DNA of 64,000 nt from CALBTQ01 sp036725605. Its GTDB lineage: Bacteria > Lernaellota > Lernaellaia > Lernaellales > Lernaellaceae. The stretch lies in contig DAIMDW010000001.1 of the NCBI GenBank assembly GCA_036725605.1, positions 616,863 through 680,862 on the forward strand. Direction: 5' to 3'. The notes below the pieces were generated by a model. The model did not search any database. It had not been told where the DNA came from and saw only the letters and a program-made list of their open reading frames with translations. The translations under genes were made by a program, and so were the position numbers. This document shows positions 16,530-25,931 of this stretch, piece by piece. Within the stretch, counting starts at the first letter, position 1. Each line of letters begins with the position of its first letter.

Positions 16530-16991
16530 ATGAAAGATATTAACCTCCAAAAAATCACTTTATACTTTGTCATGATACTCATTGCAGCCTGCACCGCCTT
16601 GGTTCTCGCCGGAATGATCATTGAATTTGCCAAGCCTGATCATTTATCCGAGAAAGTATGGAAAGCAGTAAAATGGGGTTGGGTGATAATTTTAGGCGAA
16701 TTCGTTGCGTTTTTCATTGCGTTGGCCAAGAATGCGTTTGGCATCAGGAATACCGAACTCGCCAAAAGCATCGCTCGAAAATGGGCGCAAGATACGGTAA
16801 AGGAAGCGACTTCCATTCCATCATTGAACACGCTTTATCAGGATAATTTGGATAATCTCAAATTGTATTTTGAGGAACAAGGAAAAAAATGGCTGGGCAC
16901 CTTGGAAGAGGAGTTCAAAAAGCAGACACTGATTGAATCGAAAAATAATGAACTTTTGAAAAACTGGAAGCCGCTGCCGCTTCCCGCTTAA
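16530..16991 (+). CDS. small membrane protein with two N-terminal helices and a soluble tail
   Basis: 153 residues. Two hydrophobic helices (about 9-31 and 48-70) are followed by a charged, helical tail of about 80 residues that may be coiled coil. I do not recognise the family. It is cotranscribed with the EVE-like gene (2-base gap). A membrane partner next to a nucleic-acid sensor is a common layout in defence operons, but no toxic activity can be shown from sequence. Confidence 0.6.
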   Translation: MKDINLQKITLYFVMILIAACTALVLAGMIIEFAKPDHLSEKVWKAVKWGWVIILGEFVAFFIALAKNAFGIRNTELAKSIARKWAQDTVKEATSIPSLNTLYQDNLDNLKLYFEEQGKKWLGTLEEEFKKQTLIESKNNELLKNWKPLPLPA

Positions 16992-17016
16992 TGAGCACCG
17001 GCAATAACCGCTTCTT

Positions 17017-18093
17017 TTATATCTCCTCGATCGTCTCGTTGAAGGGGTGCACGTGCACGTCGTCGAGCTCGCGGATGAAATCCATGCCGAAGGCTTGCGC
17101 GGGCGTCCAGGCGCCGGGCTCGACGTTGCCGGCCAGCACGCGCTGCACGGCCTTGAGCACCGAATCGGCCGTCAGCTTGTAGGCTTCGGGCGCGGTGATG
17201 GTCAGCGTGACTTTTTCGCCGGACGGATTTTGCACGCGGCCCCAGAGGCTGGAATAGCTGTTGTCGCGGACCTCCTCGCCGGGTCCGGTGACGGTCCATT
17301 GCACGAGGCGCTGCGCGGCGCGGGTCACCGGCTTGAAGCGGAAGGCGTGCCGATACAGATTCAACAGGCGGTAGATCGTCGGATGCGCGGCGAAATAGAC
17401 GGCGATGTTGGGAATGCCCGTCGTGCGATAAGCGGTGACGACGTCGCCCCAGGGGATGGTCACCGTTTTGTAAGAGCCGTGGGCGAATTGAATTTTCGGC
17501 GTGCGCCAGGTGTAGGGAACGGTCTGCAGTTTGCCGTTGATGCGCGCCAGGGAGCCCTGCCCCAGCGATTCGAGCATCGTTTTGATCGTGCCGCGACTCA
17601 GGCGCGTGGACTTGGAGCCGAAACCGCCGAGCGCCAGCTCCAGCTTGTCGGCGTTGGGCAGTTCGTTTTTGAGCATCGCGGCCAGGCAGTCGGTGGGCGC
17701 CACGTCGAAGCCGACGCCGGGGATGAGCGAAACGCCGGCCTGCACGGCCTCGTCGTGCCGGGCGAAGATCGCCTCGAATACCGGATGCTCGCCGGTGATG
17801 TCCAGATAATTCGTCCCGGTTTGGAGGCAGGCGTCGACCATCGGTTTGGACGTGTGGACGAACGGTCCGGCAACGTGCGCGACGACGGCGATGTCGTGCA
17901 AAGCCTCGCGGATCGTCTCCGGCTTTTGCAGATCGAAGACGCGAAATTCCATGCCCACTTCGCGGGCGACGCGCTCGACCTCCTTTTTGTTGCGCCCCGC
18001 CAGGACGGGATTGCTCATGCGGGTGGCGGCCAGTTCCGCGATCAGCCTGCCGGTGTAGCCGTACGCTCCATAGAGCATCCACTGAACAGCCAT
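17017..18093 (-). CDS. saccharopine dehydrogenase-like oxidoreductase
   Basis: 358 residues. The Rossmann motif YGAYGYTGRLIAE (residues 8-20) binds a nicotinamide nucleotide; HVAGPF, TNYLDITGEHP and the GVGFDVAPTDC segment are typical of the saccharopine dehydrogenase/trans-acting enoyl reductase family. The true substrate of such relatives is usually unknown. The ATG at 18093 is chosen for its upstream GGGGGAGG; the frame is open to 18174. Its 3' end is partly duplicated at 15893-15960. Confidence 0.85.
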   Translation of the reverse strand: MAVQWMLYGAYGYTGRLIAELAATRMSNPVLAGRNKKEVERVAREVGMEFRVFDLQKPETIREALHDIAVVAHVAGPFVHTSKPMVDACLQTGTNYLDITGEHPVFEAIFARHDEAVQAGVSLIPGVGFDVAPTDCLAAMLKNELPNADKLELALGGFGSKSTRLSRGTIKTMLESLGQGSLARINGKLQTVPYTWRTPKIQFAHGSYKTVTIPWGDVVTAYRTTGIPNIAVYFAAHPTIYRLLNLYRHAFRFKPVTRAAQRLVQWTVTGPGEEVRDNSYSSLWGRVQNPSGEKVTLTITAPEAYKLTADSVLKAVQRVLAGNVEPGAWTPAQAFGMDFIRELDDVHVHPFNETIEEI

Positions 18094-18188
18094 ACAACCT
18101 CCCCCATTTGGTCGGCGGTTCCGAATCGTTCGATTTTCTTGCTTTGGTTGCACTAAAGAAGACAAGGCGATCATAGCGTTTTCGGGTT

Positions 18189-18221
18189 AAAAAGAAAAGG
18201 AACCGGTGTAATGCCGGTTCC
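18189..18221 (-). terminator. Rho-independent terminator after tRNA-Lys
   Basis: On the minus strand, stem GGAACCGG / CCGGTTCC with a 7-base loop is followed by TTTTCTTTTT. It lies 8 bases beyond the tRNA 3' end. Confidence 0.8.
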
Positions 18222-18228
18222 CGTCTTT

Positions 18229-18301
18229 TAGACCTGGGGGGACTCGAACCCCCAACCAACGGATTAAGAGTCCGCTGCTCTACCGATTGAGCTACAGATC
18301 T
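18229..18301 (-). tRNA. tRNA-Lys (anticodon CUU)
   Basis: 73 bases fold into a cloverleaf: 7-bp acceptor (AGATCTG / CAGGTCT, one G-U pair), D arm GCTC-GAGC, anticodon stem GCGGA/TCCGT with loop CTCTTAA giving anticodon CUU, and T arm GGGGGTTCGAGTCCCCC. The discriminator base is A; the CCA end is not encoded. Confidence 0.95.
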
Positions 18302-18443
18302 GGCGCGGATTTTACTTACGAAACGTTCGCTGTCAAGACCAAAAAGCGTGCGGCGCAAAAAAGCGGCCGACAAGCGGCGGCGGCGACACTTTTTTCCTTT
18401 ACATTTAATGCGGTTCCGGTTTTAACCTATCTCGCTGCGCATC

Positions 18444-19562
18444 ATGCGGTTTGGAGGAAGTGTATCGTTGCGTCGATGGCTGACGATTTTGTTGCTGGTG
18501 TTCGCGCTGACCGGCGCGCTGTGGGCGCAGGAGCGTCCGGTGCCCGAGGCTTTCGCGCCGGACCTGACGCTGTCGATCGACAAGCTGTTCGGCGAGTACA
18601 CCTTCTGGCGGCAAACCGAGGAAGGCTATGAGAGCGGCTACCTGTCCTTCGCCCTCGACCATGCCTGGACGCTGGTGGTGCACGTGGATCGCGACTACGA
18701 TCGCTACCCCGAACGCTACGAAGTACGCAAAGGCGCTTACGCGGTCGAAAAGCGCGCGGACGGCTCGCACGGTTTTCGCCTGACCGACGAAGGCGCGACG
18801 GTGTTTCTGGACGACGTGCGCATCGTCGACGGGCGCGTGCAGTCGTTCACCTACGGCGAGCGCTCGTTCGCGCGGCGGCACGGTCGGGATCCGTACTTCA
18901 ACATGGCCGGCAACCAGCCGAAGCTGGCCGGGCAACTGACCGTGGGCAGCGATCCGGCGGGCGCGGCGGTGTACGTCGACGGGCACCGGGTGCCGGGCTC
19001 GACGCCGCTGACGATCGCCAAACCGGCGGCGGACCGGGAACTGCGCATCCGCGTGGCGCGGCAGGATTACCGGCCGGCGGAAAAGACGATCACGCTGGCC
19101 GAAAACGAAAACCGATCGATTCATTTCGAATTGTTCCGCGGCGACTCGGGCTTGTCGATCAAGAGCCTGCCGCGGGTGAAGGTGTCGCTGGACGGCCGGG
19201 CGATGGGCACGACGCCGCTGGAATTGAGCGACCTGCCCGCCGGCGAACATGAACTGGCGCTGACCAACGAAGCGCTGGGCATCGACCATCGCGAAACGTT
19301 CACGATCGCCGAGGGCGAAACGTTCACGCGCTCCTACGAGTTCACCGGCCGGCTGGTGATCGACGTGGGGCGCGTGTGCCACATCTACCGCCGCGATCGT
19401 CTGGCGGGGCGCACGCCTTTCGACGAACGCGTGCCGGTCGGCCGGCACGTACTGGTGCTGGTGGACGAGAACGGCGAGCGCCGCCGGCTGACGGTGGACA
19501 TCGCGCCGGATAAAACAACGACCATCGAGCAGGACTTCACCGCGCTGCCGGCAGCGGATTGA
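18444..19562 (+). CDS. exported PEGA-domain protein
   Basis: 372 residues with an N-terminal signal peptide (WLTILLLVFALTGALWAQ). A novel-looking N-terminal region (about 30-160) is followed by PEGA-type repeats, for example GQLTVGSDPAGAAVYVDG near 166 and SLPRVKVSLDGRAMGTTPLE near 235, a surface-associated beta fold common in diderms with many lipoproteins. A TTG at 18468 lies at good distance from GGAGG and may be the real start, giving 364 residues. It is followed directly by the arginine decarboxylase gene, but no functional link is evident. Confidence 0.75.
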   Translation: MRFGGSVSLRRWLTILLLVFALTGALWAQERPVPEAFAPDLTLSIDKLFGEYTFWRQTEEGYESGYLSFALDHAWTLVVHVDRDYDRYPERYEVRKGAYAVEKRADGSHGFRLTDEGATVFLDDVRIVDGRVQSFTYGERSFARRHGRDPYFNMAGNQPKLAGQLTVGSDPAGAAVYVDGHRVPGSTPLTIAKPAADRELRIRVARQDYRPAEKTITLAENENRSIHFELFRGDSGLSIKSLPRVKVSLDGRAMGTTPLELSDLPAGEHELALTNEALGIDHRETFTIAEGETFTRSYEFTGRLVIDVGRVCHIYRRDRLAGRTPFDERVPVGRHVLVLVDENGERRRLTVDIAPDKTTTIEQDFTALPAAD

Positions 19563-19603
19563 TCGCCCACGGCGCGGCCGCGGATCGGGAGGAAAAACCA
19601 AAC

Positions 19604-21550
19604 ATGAACAGCAAACTGCGTGAAGCCGATAAAACGTACTTCCCCGACAAATGGGGCGGCGGCTATTTCACCATCAACAACAAGGGCCACGTGCAGGTCG
19701 ACGTCAACGCCGACGGCCACCAGAAGCTCGACCTGTACGAGCTGGTGGAATTATGCCAGGCGAAAAACCTGACCCCGCCCTTTTTGTTTCGCTTCCCGCA
19801 AATTCTGGAACACCGCATCGAGCAACTGCACTGGGCGTTCGCCAGCGCGATCAACGAGTTCAAATACAAGAACCGCTACCAGGGCGTATATCCGATGAAG
19901 GTCAACCATCGCCGCGAGGTGATGGAGGCGATCATCCGTTCGGGCAAGCGGTTCGGTTACGGCATCGAAGTCGGATCGAAGCCGGAAATCTACCTGGCGC
20001 TGGGCCTGCCCATGGCCGACGACAGCCTGATGTTGTGCAACGGCTTCAAGGACGACGACTACCTGAACATGGCGATCAACGCCACGCGCATCGGCCGCAA
20101 CACGATCATCACCTTCGAATCGGTGGTCGAAGCCAAGCGCGCGATCGAACTGGCGACCAAGCAGGGCATCCGCGTGACGTTCGGCACGCGCGTGCGGCTC
20201 AACGCGCGCGGCTCGGGCCGCTGGGAGGAAAGCGGCGGCACCAGCAGCAAGTTCGGCCTGACCAGCGCGGAAGTGCTGGAGGTGATCCGGCTGCTCAAAG
20301 ACGCCGACAAGCTGGACTGGCTGGAGATGCTGCACTTCCACGTGGGCAGTCAGATCACCGAAATCAAACGCATCAAAAACGCGATCAAGGAAGCGGCGCG
20401 CGTCTACGCCAAGGTCAAGAAGATGGTGCCGTCGCTGACCTACCTGAACGTGGGCGGCGGTCTGGGCGTGGACTACGACGGCTCGAAGTCGAGCGCGGAC
20501 AGCTCGATCAACTACAGCATTCAGGAATATGCGAACGACGTGGTCTACACGATCATGGACGTGTGCGACAACGAGGACATCGAGCCGCCGGTGCTGGTCA
20601 GCGAATCGGGCCGCGCGGTGACGGCGCATCACGCGCTGATGGTCACGCACGTGCATCGCACGCCGGAAACGTATCTGGACGTGGATGGAATCGACGTCAA
20701 GGATGACGATCCGCAGGTCGTGATGGAACTGGCCGACATCCGGAACAACATTTCGCGCAAAAACTACCGCGAATATTATCACGATGCGATGGAGCACCTC
20801 GACGAGCTGTACTCGCTGTTCAACCTCGGCTACATCGGCCTGAACGACCGCGCGCACGGCGAAGCGTTCTACAACGACATCTGCCGCAAGGCGGTGTACT
20901 TCGCCCAGCGCGAGCCGGGTCCGCTGCGCGAGGAGTTCGCCAATCTGCAACGCAATCTGGCGGAACGATACATCTGCAACTTCTCGGTGTTCCAATCGGC
21001 GCCCGACAGTTGGGCGATCGAGCAGCTCTTCCCGATCATGCCCATCCACCGCCTGACCGAGAAGCCGGACACGGGCGCGATTTTGTGCGACATCACCTGC
21101 GACTCGGACGGCGTGATCGACAACTTCATCGACATTCATGACGAACGCCGGTTCCTGGAACTGCACAAGACGGGCAACGGGCTGTATTGGATCGGCTTCT
21201 TTTTGTTGGGCGCTTACCAGGACACGATGGGCGATTTTCACAACCTGTTCGGCAAGTGCACCGAGGTGCAGGTGGTCGTCGACGAAGACGGACAGCCGCA
21301 TTTGCAAAAGACGATCCGCGCCGATTCGATTCGCGAGTCGGCGGTTTTCGTGCGGCACGATCCGGACGAAATGACCCAGCGCATCGAACGGGAATTGGAG
21401 CAAAAGCACAAAGACGGTCTGCTGCCGGCCAGGGAAGTCAAGGAATTGAGCAAGGCGTTCCGCGAGGGATTGAACAACACGACGTACCTGCAACCGCAGC
21501 TAAATCTGGGTATGCCAACCCCCCGAAAAAGGCCGAAAAAGGGCCGTTGA
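19604..21550 (+). CDS. speA: biosynthetic arginine decarboxylase
   Basis: 648 residues, close to E. coli SpeA (658). It decarboxylates arginine to agmatine, the first step of one polyamine route. The PLP-binding lysine lies in YPMKVNHRR (K99), and HFHVGSQI and the glycine-rich NVGGGLGVDYDG motifs of the alanine-racemase-fold family are present. The ATG at 19604 follows GGGAGGAAAAACC; an upstream frame extension to 19559 is dismissed. No agmatinase or agmatine deiminase gene is near. Confidence 0.95.
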   Translation: MNSKLREADKTYFPDKWGGGYFTINNKGHVQVDVNADGHQKLDLYELVELCQAKNLTPPFLFRFPQILEHRIEQLHWAFASAINEFKYKNRYQGVYPMKVNHRREVMEAIIRSGKRFGYGIEVGSKPEIYLALGLPMADDSLMLCNGFKDDDYLNMAINATRIGRNTIITFESVVEAKRAIELATKQGIRVTFGTRVRLNARGSGRWEESGGTSSKFGLTSAEVLEVIRLLKDADKLDWLEMLHFHVGSQITEIKRIKNAIKEAARVYAKVKKMVPSLTYLNVGGGLGVDYDGSKSSADSSINYSIQEYANDVVYTIMDVCDNEDIEPPVLVSESGRAVTAHHALMVTHVHRTPETYLDVDGIDVKDDDPQVVMELADIRNNISRKNYREYYHDAMEHLDELYSLFNLGYIGLNDRAHGEAFYNDICRKAVYFAQREPGPLREEFANLQRNLAERYICNFSVFQSAPDSWAIEQLFPIMPIHRLTEKPDTGAILCDITCDSDGVIDNFIDIHDERRFLELHKTGNGLYWIGFFLLGAYQDTMGDFHNLFGKCTEVQVVVDEDGQPHLQKTIRADSIRESAVFVRHDPDEMTQRIERELEQKHKDGLLPAREVKELSKAFREGLNNTTYLQPQLNLGMPTPRKRPKKGR

Positions 21551-21645
21551 CGACGGGGGGCCTTAGGGATAAAGTTCCAACAATTGAAATTTATTCCACA
21601 AAGGGAAATGCAGCTTAAGACTAACCGTAACGCGGAGTGTGGAAC

Positions 21646-22752
21646 ATGATTATTGGTGTCCCGAAAGAGATTAAGACCGAGGAAAAACGAGTTGCCATCA
21701 CGCCGTCGGGCGTCAACGCTCTGACCTCGCACGGTCACACCGTGTACATCCAGAAGGATGCGGGTGTGGGCAGCCAGATCGACGACCAGGCCTACATGAA
21801 GGCCGGGGCGAAAATTCTTCCCAAGGCCGCGGACGTGTGGGGCAAGGCCGACATGATCATGAAGGTCAAGGAACCGCTGCCCTCCGAATACAAGTTCATG
21901 AAGAACAAGTTGATCTTCACGTACCTGCATTTGGCGGCGGCGAAAGAACTGACCAAAGCGATGGTCGACTCCAACTGCATCGGCGTTGCCTACGAGACGA
22001 TCGAACTTTCCGACGGCTCGCTGCCGTTGCTCACTCCGATGAGTGAAGTGGCCGGCAAGCTGGCTCCGCAGGTCGGCTCGTGGTGCCTGGAAGCGTGCAA
22101 CGGCGGCAGCGGCGTGCTGCTGGCGGGCGTGAGCGGCGTGGCGCCGGCGAAAGTCGCGATCATCGGCGGCGGCGTGTCGGGTTCGTGCGCGCTGGAAATC
22201 GCGCTGGGCATGGGCGCGCAGGTGACGATCCTGGACATCAATCCGGCGCGGCTGCGGTACCTGCACGACATTCACCAGGGACGGATCGTGACGATGATGT
22301 CCAACGCGAGCAACATCGCCAAGGCGTGCCGCGAATCGGATCTGGTGATCGGCGCGGTGCTGATCCCCGGGGCGAAGGCGCCCAAGCTGGTGACCAAAGC
22401 GATGATCAAAGAGATGAAGCCGGGCAGCGCGATCGTGGACATCAGCGTCGACCAGGGCGGCTGCGTGGAAACCACGGTGGCCACGACGCACAGCGAACCC
22501 ACGTTCATCAAGTACGGCGTGGTGCACTACTGCGTGGCGAACATGCCGGGCATCGTGCCGCGCACCAGCACCTACGCGCTGACCAACGTGACGATCAACT
22601 ACGCGTTGGCCTTGGCCAACAAGGGCTTCGAGAAAGCCGTGGCCGCGGACGAGGCGTTGTTCAAGGGCATCAACATCTACAAGGGCCAGGTGACCTACAA
22701 AGCCGTCGCCGAAGCCTTCAACATGAAGTACCAGCCCTACGTCGCGAAGTAA
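21646..22752 (+). CDS. ald: alanine dehydrogenase
   Basis: 368 residues, the usual family length. It interconverts alanine with pyruvate and ammonia using NAD. The N-terminus IIGVPKEIKTEEKRVAITP, the catalytic Lys in MKVKEPLPSEY, His in FTYLHLAAA, the NAD loop IIGGGVSG and the VDISVDQGGC and NMPGIVPRTST motifs are all diagnostic. The ATG at 21646 matches the conserved start. A terminator follows. Confidence 0.95.
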   Translation: MIIGVPKEIKTEEKRVAITPSGVNALTSHGHTVYIQKDAGVGSQIDDQAYMKAGAKILPKAADVWGKADMIMKVKEPLPSEYKFMKNKLIFTYLHLAAAKELTKAMVDSNCIGVAYETIELSDGSLPLLTPMSEVAGKLAPQVGSWCLEACNGGSGVLLAGVSGVAPAKVAIIGGGVSGSCALEIALGMGAQVTILDINPARLRYLHDIHQGRIVTMMSNASNIAKACRESDLVIGAVLIPGAKAPKLVTKAMIKEMKPGSAIVDISVDQGGCVETTVATTHSEPTFIKYGVVHYCVANMPGIVPRTSTYALTNVTINYALALANKGFEKAVAADEALFKGINIYKGQVTYKAVAEAFNMKYQPYVAK

Positions 22753-22774
22753 GCGCGGGCCAAGCGGACCACAC

Positions 22775-22806
22775 GCGGGGAGGCTGCGGCCTTCCCGCTT
22801 TTTTTT
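22775..22806 (+). terminator. Rho-independent terminator after ald
   Basis: Stem GCGGGGAGG / CCTTCCCGC (one G-U pair) with a 6-base loop and eight T's, 22 bases after the ald stop. It abuts the stop of the convergent acylphosphatase gene. Confidence 0.8.
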
Positions 22807-23071
22807 AACGCATGGAGAAGTCGGGGAAGTTCTCCACTTCCGCCGGGAAGGTTTCCACGTTATCGACGCTGGCCAGGGGCGGCCCTTCGTTCATCCAGTC
22901 GATCAGGTCGTCGACCCGCTCCGGCTCGCCTTCGAGGTGCGCCTCGACCGAGCCGTCGGGCCGATTGCGCACCCAACCGTGCACGTCGAATTTTTTGGCC
23001 ATCTTCATGGTGGTGGCGCGATACCACACACCCTGCACTCGTCCGGTGACGATCACCTTTGTTGCAATCAT
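22805..23071 (-). CDS. acyP: acylphosphatase
   Basis: 88 residues. Hydrolyses acyl phosphates. The catalytic Arg18 lies in GRVQGVWYRATT and Asn36 in GWVRNRPDGSV, both in the expected places. The start overlaps the ligA stop by four bases (ATGA), so it is translated with ligA. Confidence 0.95.
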   Translation of the reverse strand: MIATKVIVTGRVQGVWYRATTMKMAKKFDVHGWVRNRPDGSVEAHLEGEPERVDDLIDWMNEGPPLASVDNVETFPAEVENFPDFSMR

Positions 23072-25101
23072 GATTCTCCCGCCAACAAACGTTGTAATTC
23101 CCGTTCATCGATTATCCGCACGCCCAGTTGCTCGGCGGCGGTCAGTTTCGATCCCGCGCCCGGCCCGGCGATCACCAGGTCGGTGTTCTTGCTTACCGAA
23201 CCGCTCACCTTGCCGCCCAGCGCCTGAATGCGCGCCTTCGCCTCGTCGCGCGTCATCGCCGTGAGCGTGCCGGTGAGCACGACGCGCTTGCCGAACAAGG
23301 GATGGTCGGCCTTGAGTTCGGCCTTCTCCCAATAGGGCGTGACGCCGACCGCCAGCAGGTTGTCGACCTGCGCGGCCTTGGCCGGATCGTCGAAAAATTC
23401 GCGGATCGCCTCGGCGACGATCGGGCCGATGTCGTCGACGGCGGCCAACTCGTCGAGCGTTGCAGCGCGAATCGCCGCGAGCGTGCCGAAAGCGTCGGCC
23501 AGCGCACGGGCGGTGACTTCGCCGACGTGGCGAATGCCCAGGCCGGTGAGGAAACGGTCCAGCGCAATGCGTTTGGCCGTTTCGAGCGCGGCCAGCAGGT
23601 TGCTCGCGCTTTTCGCGCCCATGCGTTCGAGGGCGGCCCACTGCTCGTGTTCGAGGCGGAACAAATCGGCCGGCTCTTTCACCAGCCCCTTTTCGACCAC
23701 CTGGCGCACGAGCTTGTCGCCGAGGCCGTCAACGTTCGCCGCGCCCTTGGAGGCAAAGTACTTGATGCCTTCGATCACCTTCGCCGGGCACACCGGATTG
23801 AGGCAGCGCAGCGCGACCTCGTCGGCGAGACGGTCGATCGGCCCGGCGCACACCGGACAACGGTCGCCGACCTTCTTGCGGATCGAAAACGGTCCGTGGC
23901 CGATCGGATCGCGGCGATCGATTTTCACCTCGACGACCTCGGGGATGACGTCGCCGGCGCGCTGGATGAGCACCACGTCGCCGACGCGCACGTCGAGGCG
24001 GTCGATTTCATCCTGGTTGTGCAGGCTCGCGTTGCTGACGACGACGCCGCCGACCGGCACGGGCGCGAGCTTGGCCACCGGGGTGAGCACGCCGGTGCGC
24101 CCGACCTGAATGTCGATGTCCTGCACGATCGTCTCGGCCTGCTCGGCGGGGAACTTCGCGGCGACGGCCCAGCGCGGGCTGCGGCTGACCGTGCCCAGGC
24201 GCGCCTGGAGCGCCAGATCGTCGACCTTCACCACCACGCCGTCGATGTCGTAGGGCAGTTCGTGTCGTCGGTCGATCATCGTCAGATAAAACCGCACGAC
24301 CTCGTCGATGCCGGCGCAAATATGACGGCGCTCGTCGACCGGCAATCCCCATGCATGCAGGGTTTGCAACACCTGCTCGTGACCGGCGAGGTTTTGCCCC
24401 GCGTCGTCGCCGAGGGCGTAGAAATAGGCGGTCAGCGGCCGCGTGGCGGTGATGCGCGCGTCGAGCTGGCGCAGGCTGCCGGCGGCGGCGTTGCGCGGAT
24501 TGGCGAAGGTTTTCTCGCCGTTTTCCTCGCGGCGGCGATTGAGCTCCGCAAAATCCTTTTTCGCCATGAAGATCTCGCCGCGCACGTCGACCGACGCGGG
24601 CGCCCGGTCGCCGAGCCGGTGGGGAATCGCCTTGATCGTGCGCACGTTGGCCGTGACGTTTTCGCCGACGAAACCGTCGCCGCGCGTGGCGCCGACAATC
24701 AGTTGCCGCTCCCGATAGACCAGCTCGATGGACAGTCCGTCGAGCTTCAACTCGCAGACGTAGCGCAGCGGCTCGTCGGGCGGCAGACTCAAAAAGCGTT
24801 TGAGGCGCTGATCGAACTCGCGCAGCTCGGCTTCGTTCATCGCGTTTTGCAGACTGAGCATGGGCGTGCGGTGTTCGACTTTGTCGAATTTCTCCAGCGG
24901 CGCGTAGCCGACGGTGCGCGTGGGGCTGTCGGGAGACGCTTCGGCCGGATATTGCGCTTCGAGTTCCTGGAGTTCGCGCAGCAGAGCGTCGTATTGGGCA
25001 TCGGTGATCAGCGGCGCATCCTGCTCGTAATACAGGCGATTGTGGCGCTTGATTTCCTCACGCAGCCAGCGGATCCGTTCGCGCGGATCGTCCGGGGTCA
25101 T
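23068..25101 (-). CDS. ligA: NAD-dependent DNA ligase
   Basis: 677 residues, typical for LigA. Domains in order: Ia (YYEQDAPLITDAQYDALLREL), adenylation domain with catalytic Lys119 in CELKLDGLS, OB fold, a four-Cys zinc finger (CPVCAGP and CLNPVCPAK), helix-hairpin-helix repeats (LTGLGIRHVGEVTARAL, LAAVDDIGPIVAEAI) and a C-terminal BRCT domain (FGKRVVLTGTLTAMTRDEAK). Seals nicks in replication and repair. A TAGCAT hexamer at 25118-25123 on the minus strand may be its -10 box, but the -35 is poor. Confidence 0.97.
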   Translation of the reverse strand: MTPDDPRERIRWLREEIKRHNRLYYEQDAPLITDAQYDALLRELQELEAQYPAEASPDSPTRTVGYAPLEKFDKVEHRTPMLSLQNAMNEAELREFDQRLKRFLSLPPDEPLRYVCELKLDGLSIELVYRERQLIVGATRGDGFVGENVTANVRTIKAIPHRLGDRAPASVDVRGEIFMAKKDFAELNRRREENGEKTFANPRNAAAGSLRQLDARITATRPLTAYFYALGDDAGQNLAGHEQVLQTLHAWGLPVDERRHICAGIDEVVRFYLTMIDRRHELPYDIDGVVVKVDDLALQARLGTVSRSPRWAVAAKFPAEQAETIVQDIDIQVGRTGVLTPVAKLAPVPVGGVVVSNASLHNQDEIDRLDVRVGDVVLIQRAGDVIPEVVEVKIDRRDPIGHGPFSIRKKVGDRCPVCAGPIDRLADEVALRCLNPVCPAKVIEGIKYFASKGAANVDGLGDKLVRQVVEKGLVKEPADLFRLEHEQWAALERMGAKSASNLLAALETAKRIALDRFLTGLGIRHVGEVTARALADAFGTLAAIRAATLDELAAVDDIGPIVAEAIREFFDDPAKAAQVDNLLAVGVTPYWEKAELKADHPLFGKRVVLTGTLTAMTRDEAKARIQALGGKVSGSVSKNTDLVIAGPGAGSKLTAAEQLGVRIIDERELQRLLAGES

Positions 25102-25408
25102 GCCGTCTCCATCAGGTATGCTAATAACTTTAAAGCAAAAACTTGTCCGATCTTACTCCGTTTTGCGAAAAAGTGCGAGCATGTCTTTACATCGGGTCAG
25201 GATGCGATAGGTTTGGGTAGAAAACGAGATCGATAGAGAAAAAAAGGTCTATAACATATTGTAATGCATTTTCCAGTTGTATTTCTTATCGTAACGCACG
25301 ACAATTGAGTAATAATTCCTATCTACTTGATATTACTAATTTATTAATGTGGGTACGGTTTTTGTATTTCGAGACATCGGACGTTAACCACAAAACCAGA
25401 GGTGAGCC
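25102..25408. other. intergenic region upstream of ligA
   Basis: About 300 AT-richer bases between ligA and the possible micro-ORF at 25409. Beyond the weak TAGCAT on the minus strand I see no gene or structured RNA. Confidence 0.4.
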
Positions 25409-25489
25409 ATGGGTGAAATGGCGGTCAATGCAGGCCTGATCTCGGTGCTTCTGTTCTCACTGTTCCTGATGCACCGGCTGTGGCACTGA
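25409..25489 (+). CDS. possible 26-residue membrane micropeptide
   Basis: ATG preceded by AGAGGTGA, then 26 codons giving a short N-terminus (MGEMAVNAG) and one hydrophobic helix (LISVLLFSLFLM) ending HRLWH. The ribosome-binding site and helix length are what a small membrane protein would show, but such a short frame can occur by chance. Confidence 0.35.
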   Translation: MGEMAVNAGLISVLLFSLFLMHRLWH

Positions 25490-25625
25490 GAATCGGCACG
25501 GTATCGTTCCTAAAAAACCCCCGCTTGACCGATGAATGTTCGGTGCGATTGTTTCTGGCGTAAATATTCATTTTTATCAAGTTATGTGCTAGCATTCCCG
25601 AAAACTATCAATATATAGGGTAGAC

Positions 25626-25931
25626 ATGGCATCCGAACAACGATCGAAGATCAAGTTTTATGCAGTGATCGGCATACTGATTTTGGCCGTGTTCTACCTG
25701 CTGTTCGGATCCAACGGGCTGTTGCATGTACGCCAACTGAAACGGGAAAAGGCAAAGCTGGAAAAGCAGATCATGCAATTGGAGGAAGCGAAAAATTCGC
25801 TGCAATTGGAAATTGAAAAGCTCAAGTCCAATCCGGAAGCGCTGGAGAAGGTCATTCGCGAGCAAATGGGCATGATCCGCAAAGACGAAATGCTTTTCGT
25901 GTTCCCGAAAGAAGAAGGTGGAGAGCCCTAA
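25626..25931 (+). CDS. FtsB/DivIC-like septum formation initiator
   Basis: 101 residues. A short cytoplasmic N-terminus, one transmembrane helix (about 10-28) and a coiled coil (LKREKAKLEKQIMQLEEAKNSLQLEIEKL) followed by NPEALEKVIREQMGMIRKDE, the classic FtsB/DivIC ending. This family bridges FtsL and FtsQ in the divisome. The next gene starts at the base after its stop, so the two are cotranscribed. Confidence 0.85.
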   Translation: MASEQRSKIKFYAVIGILILAVFYLLFGSNGLLHVRQLKREKAKLEKQIMQLEEAKNSLQLEIEKLKSNPEALEKVIREQMGMIRKDEMLFVFPKEEGGEP

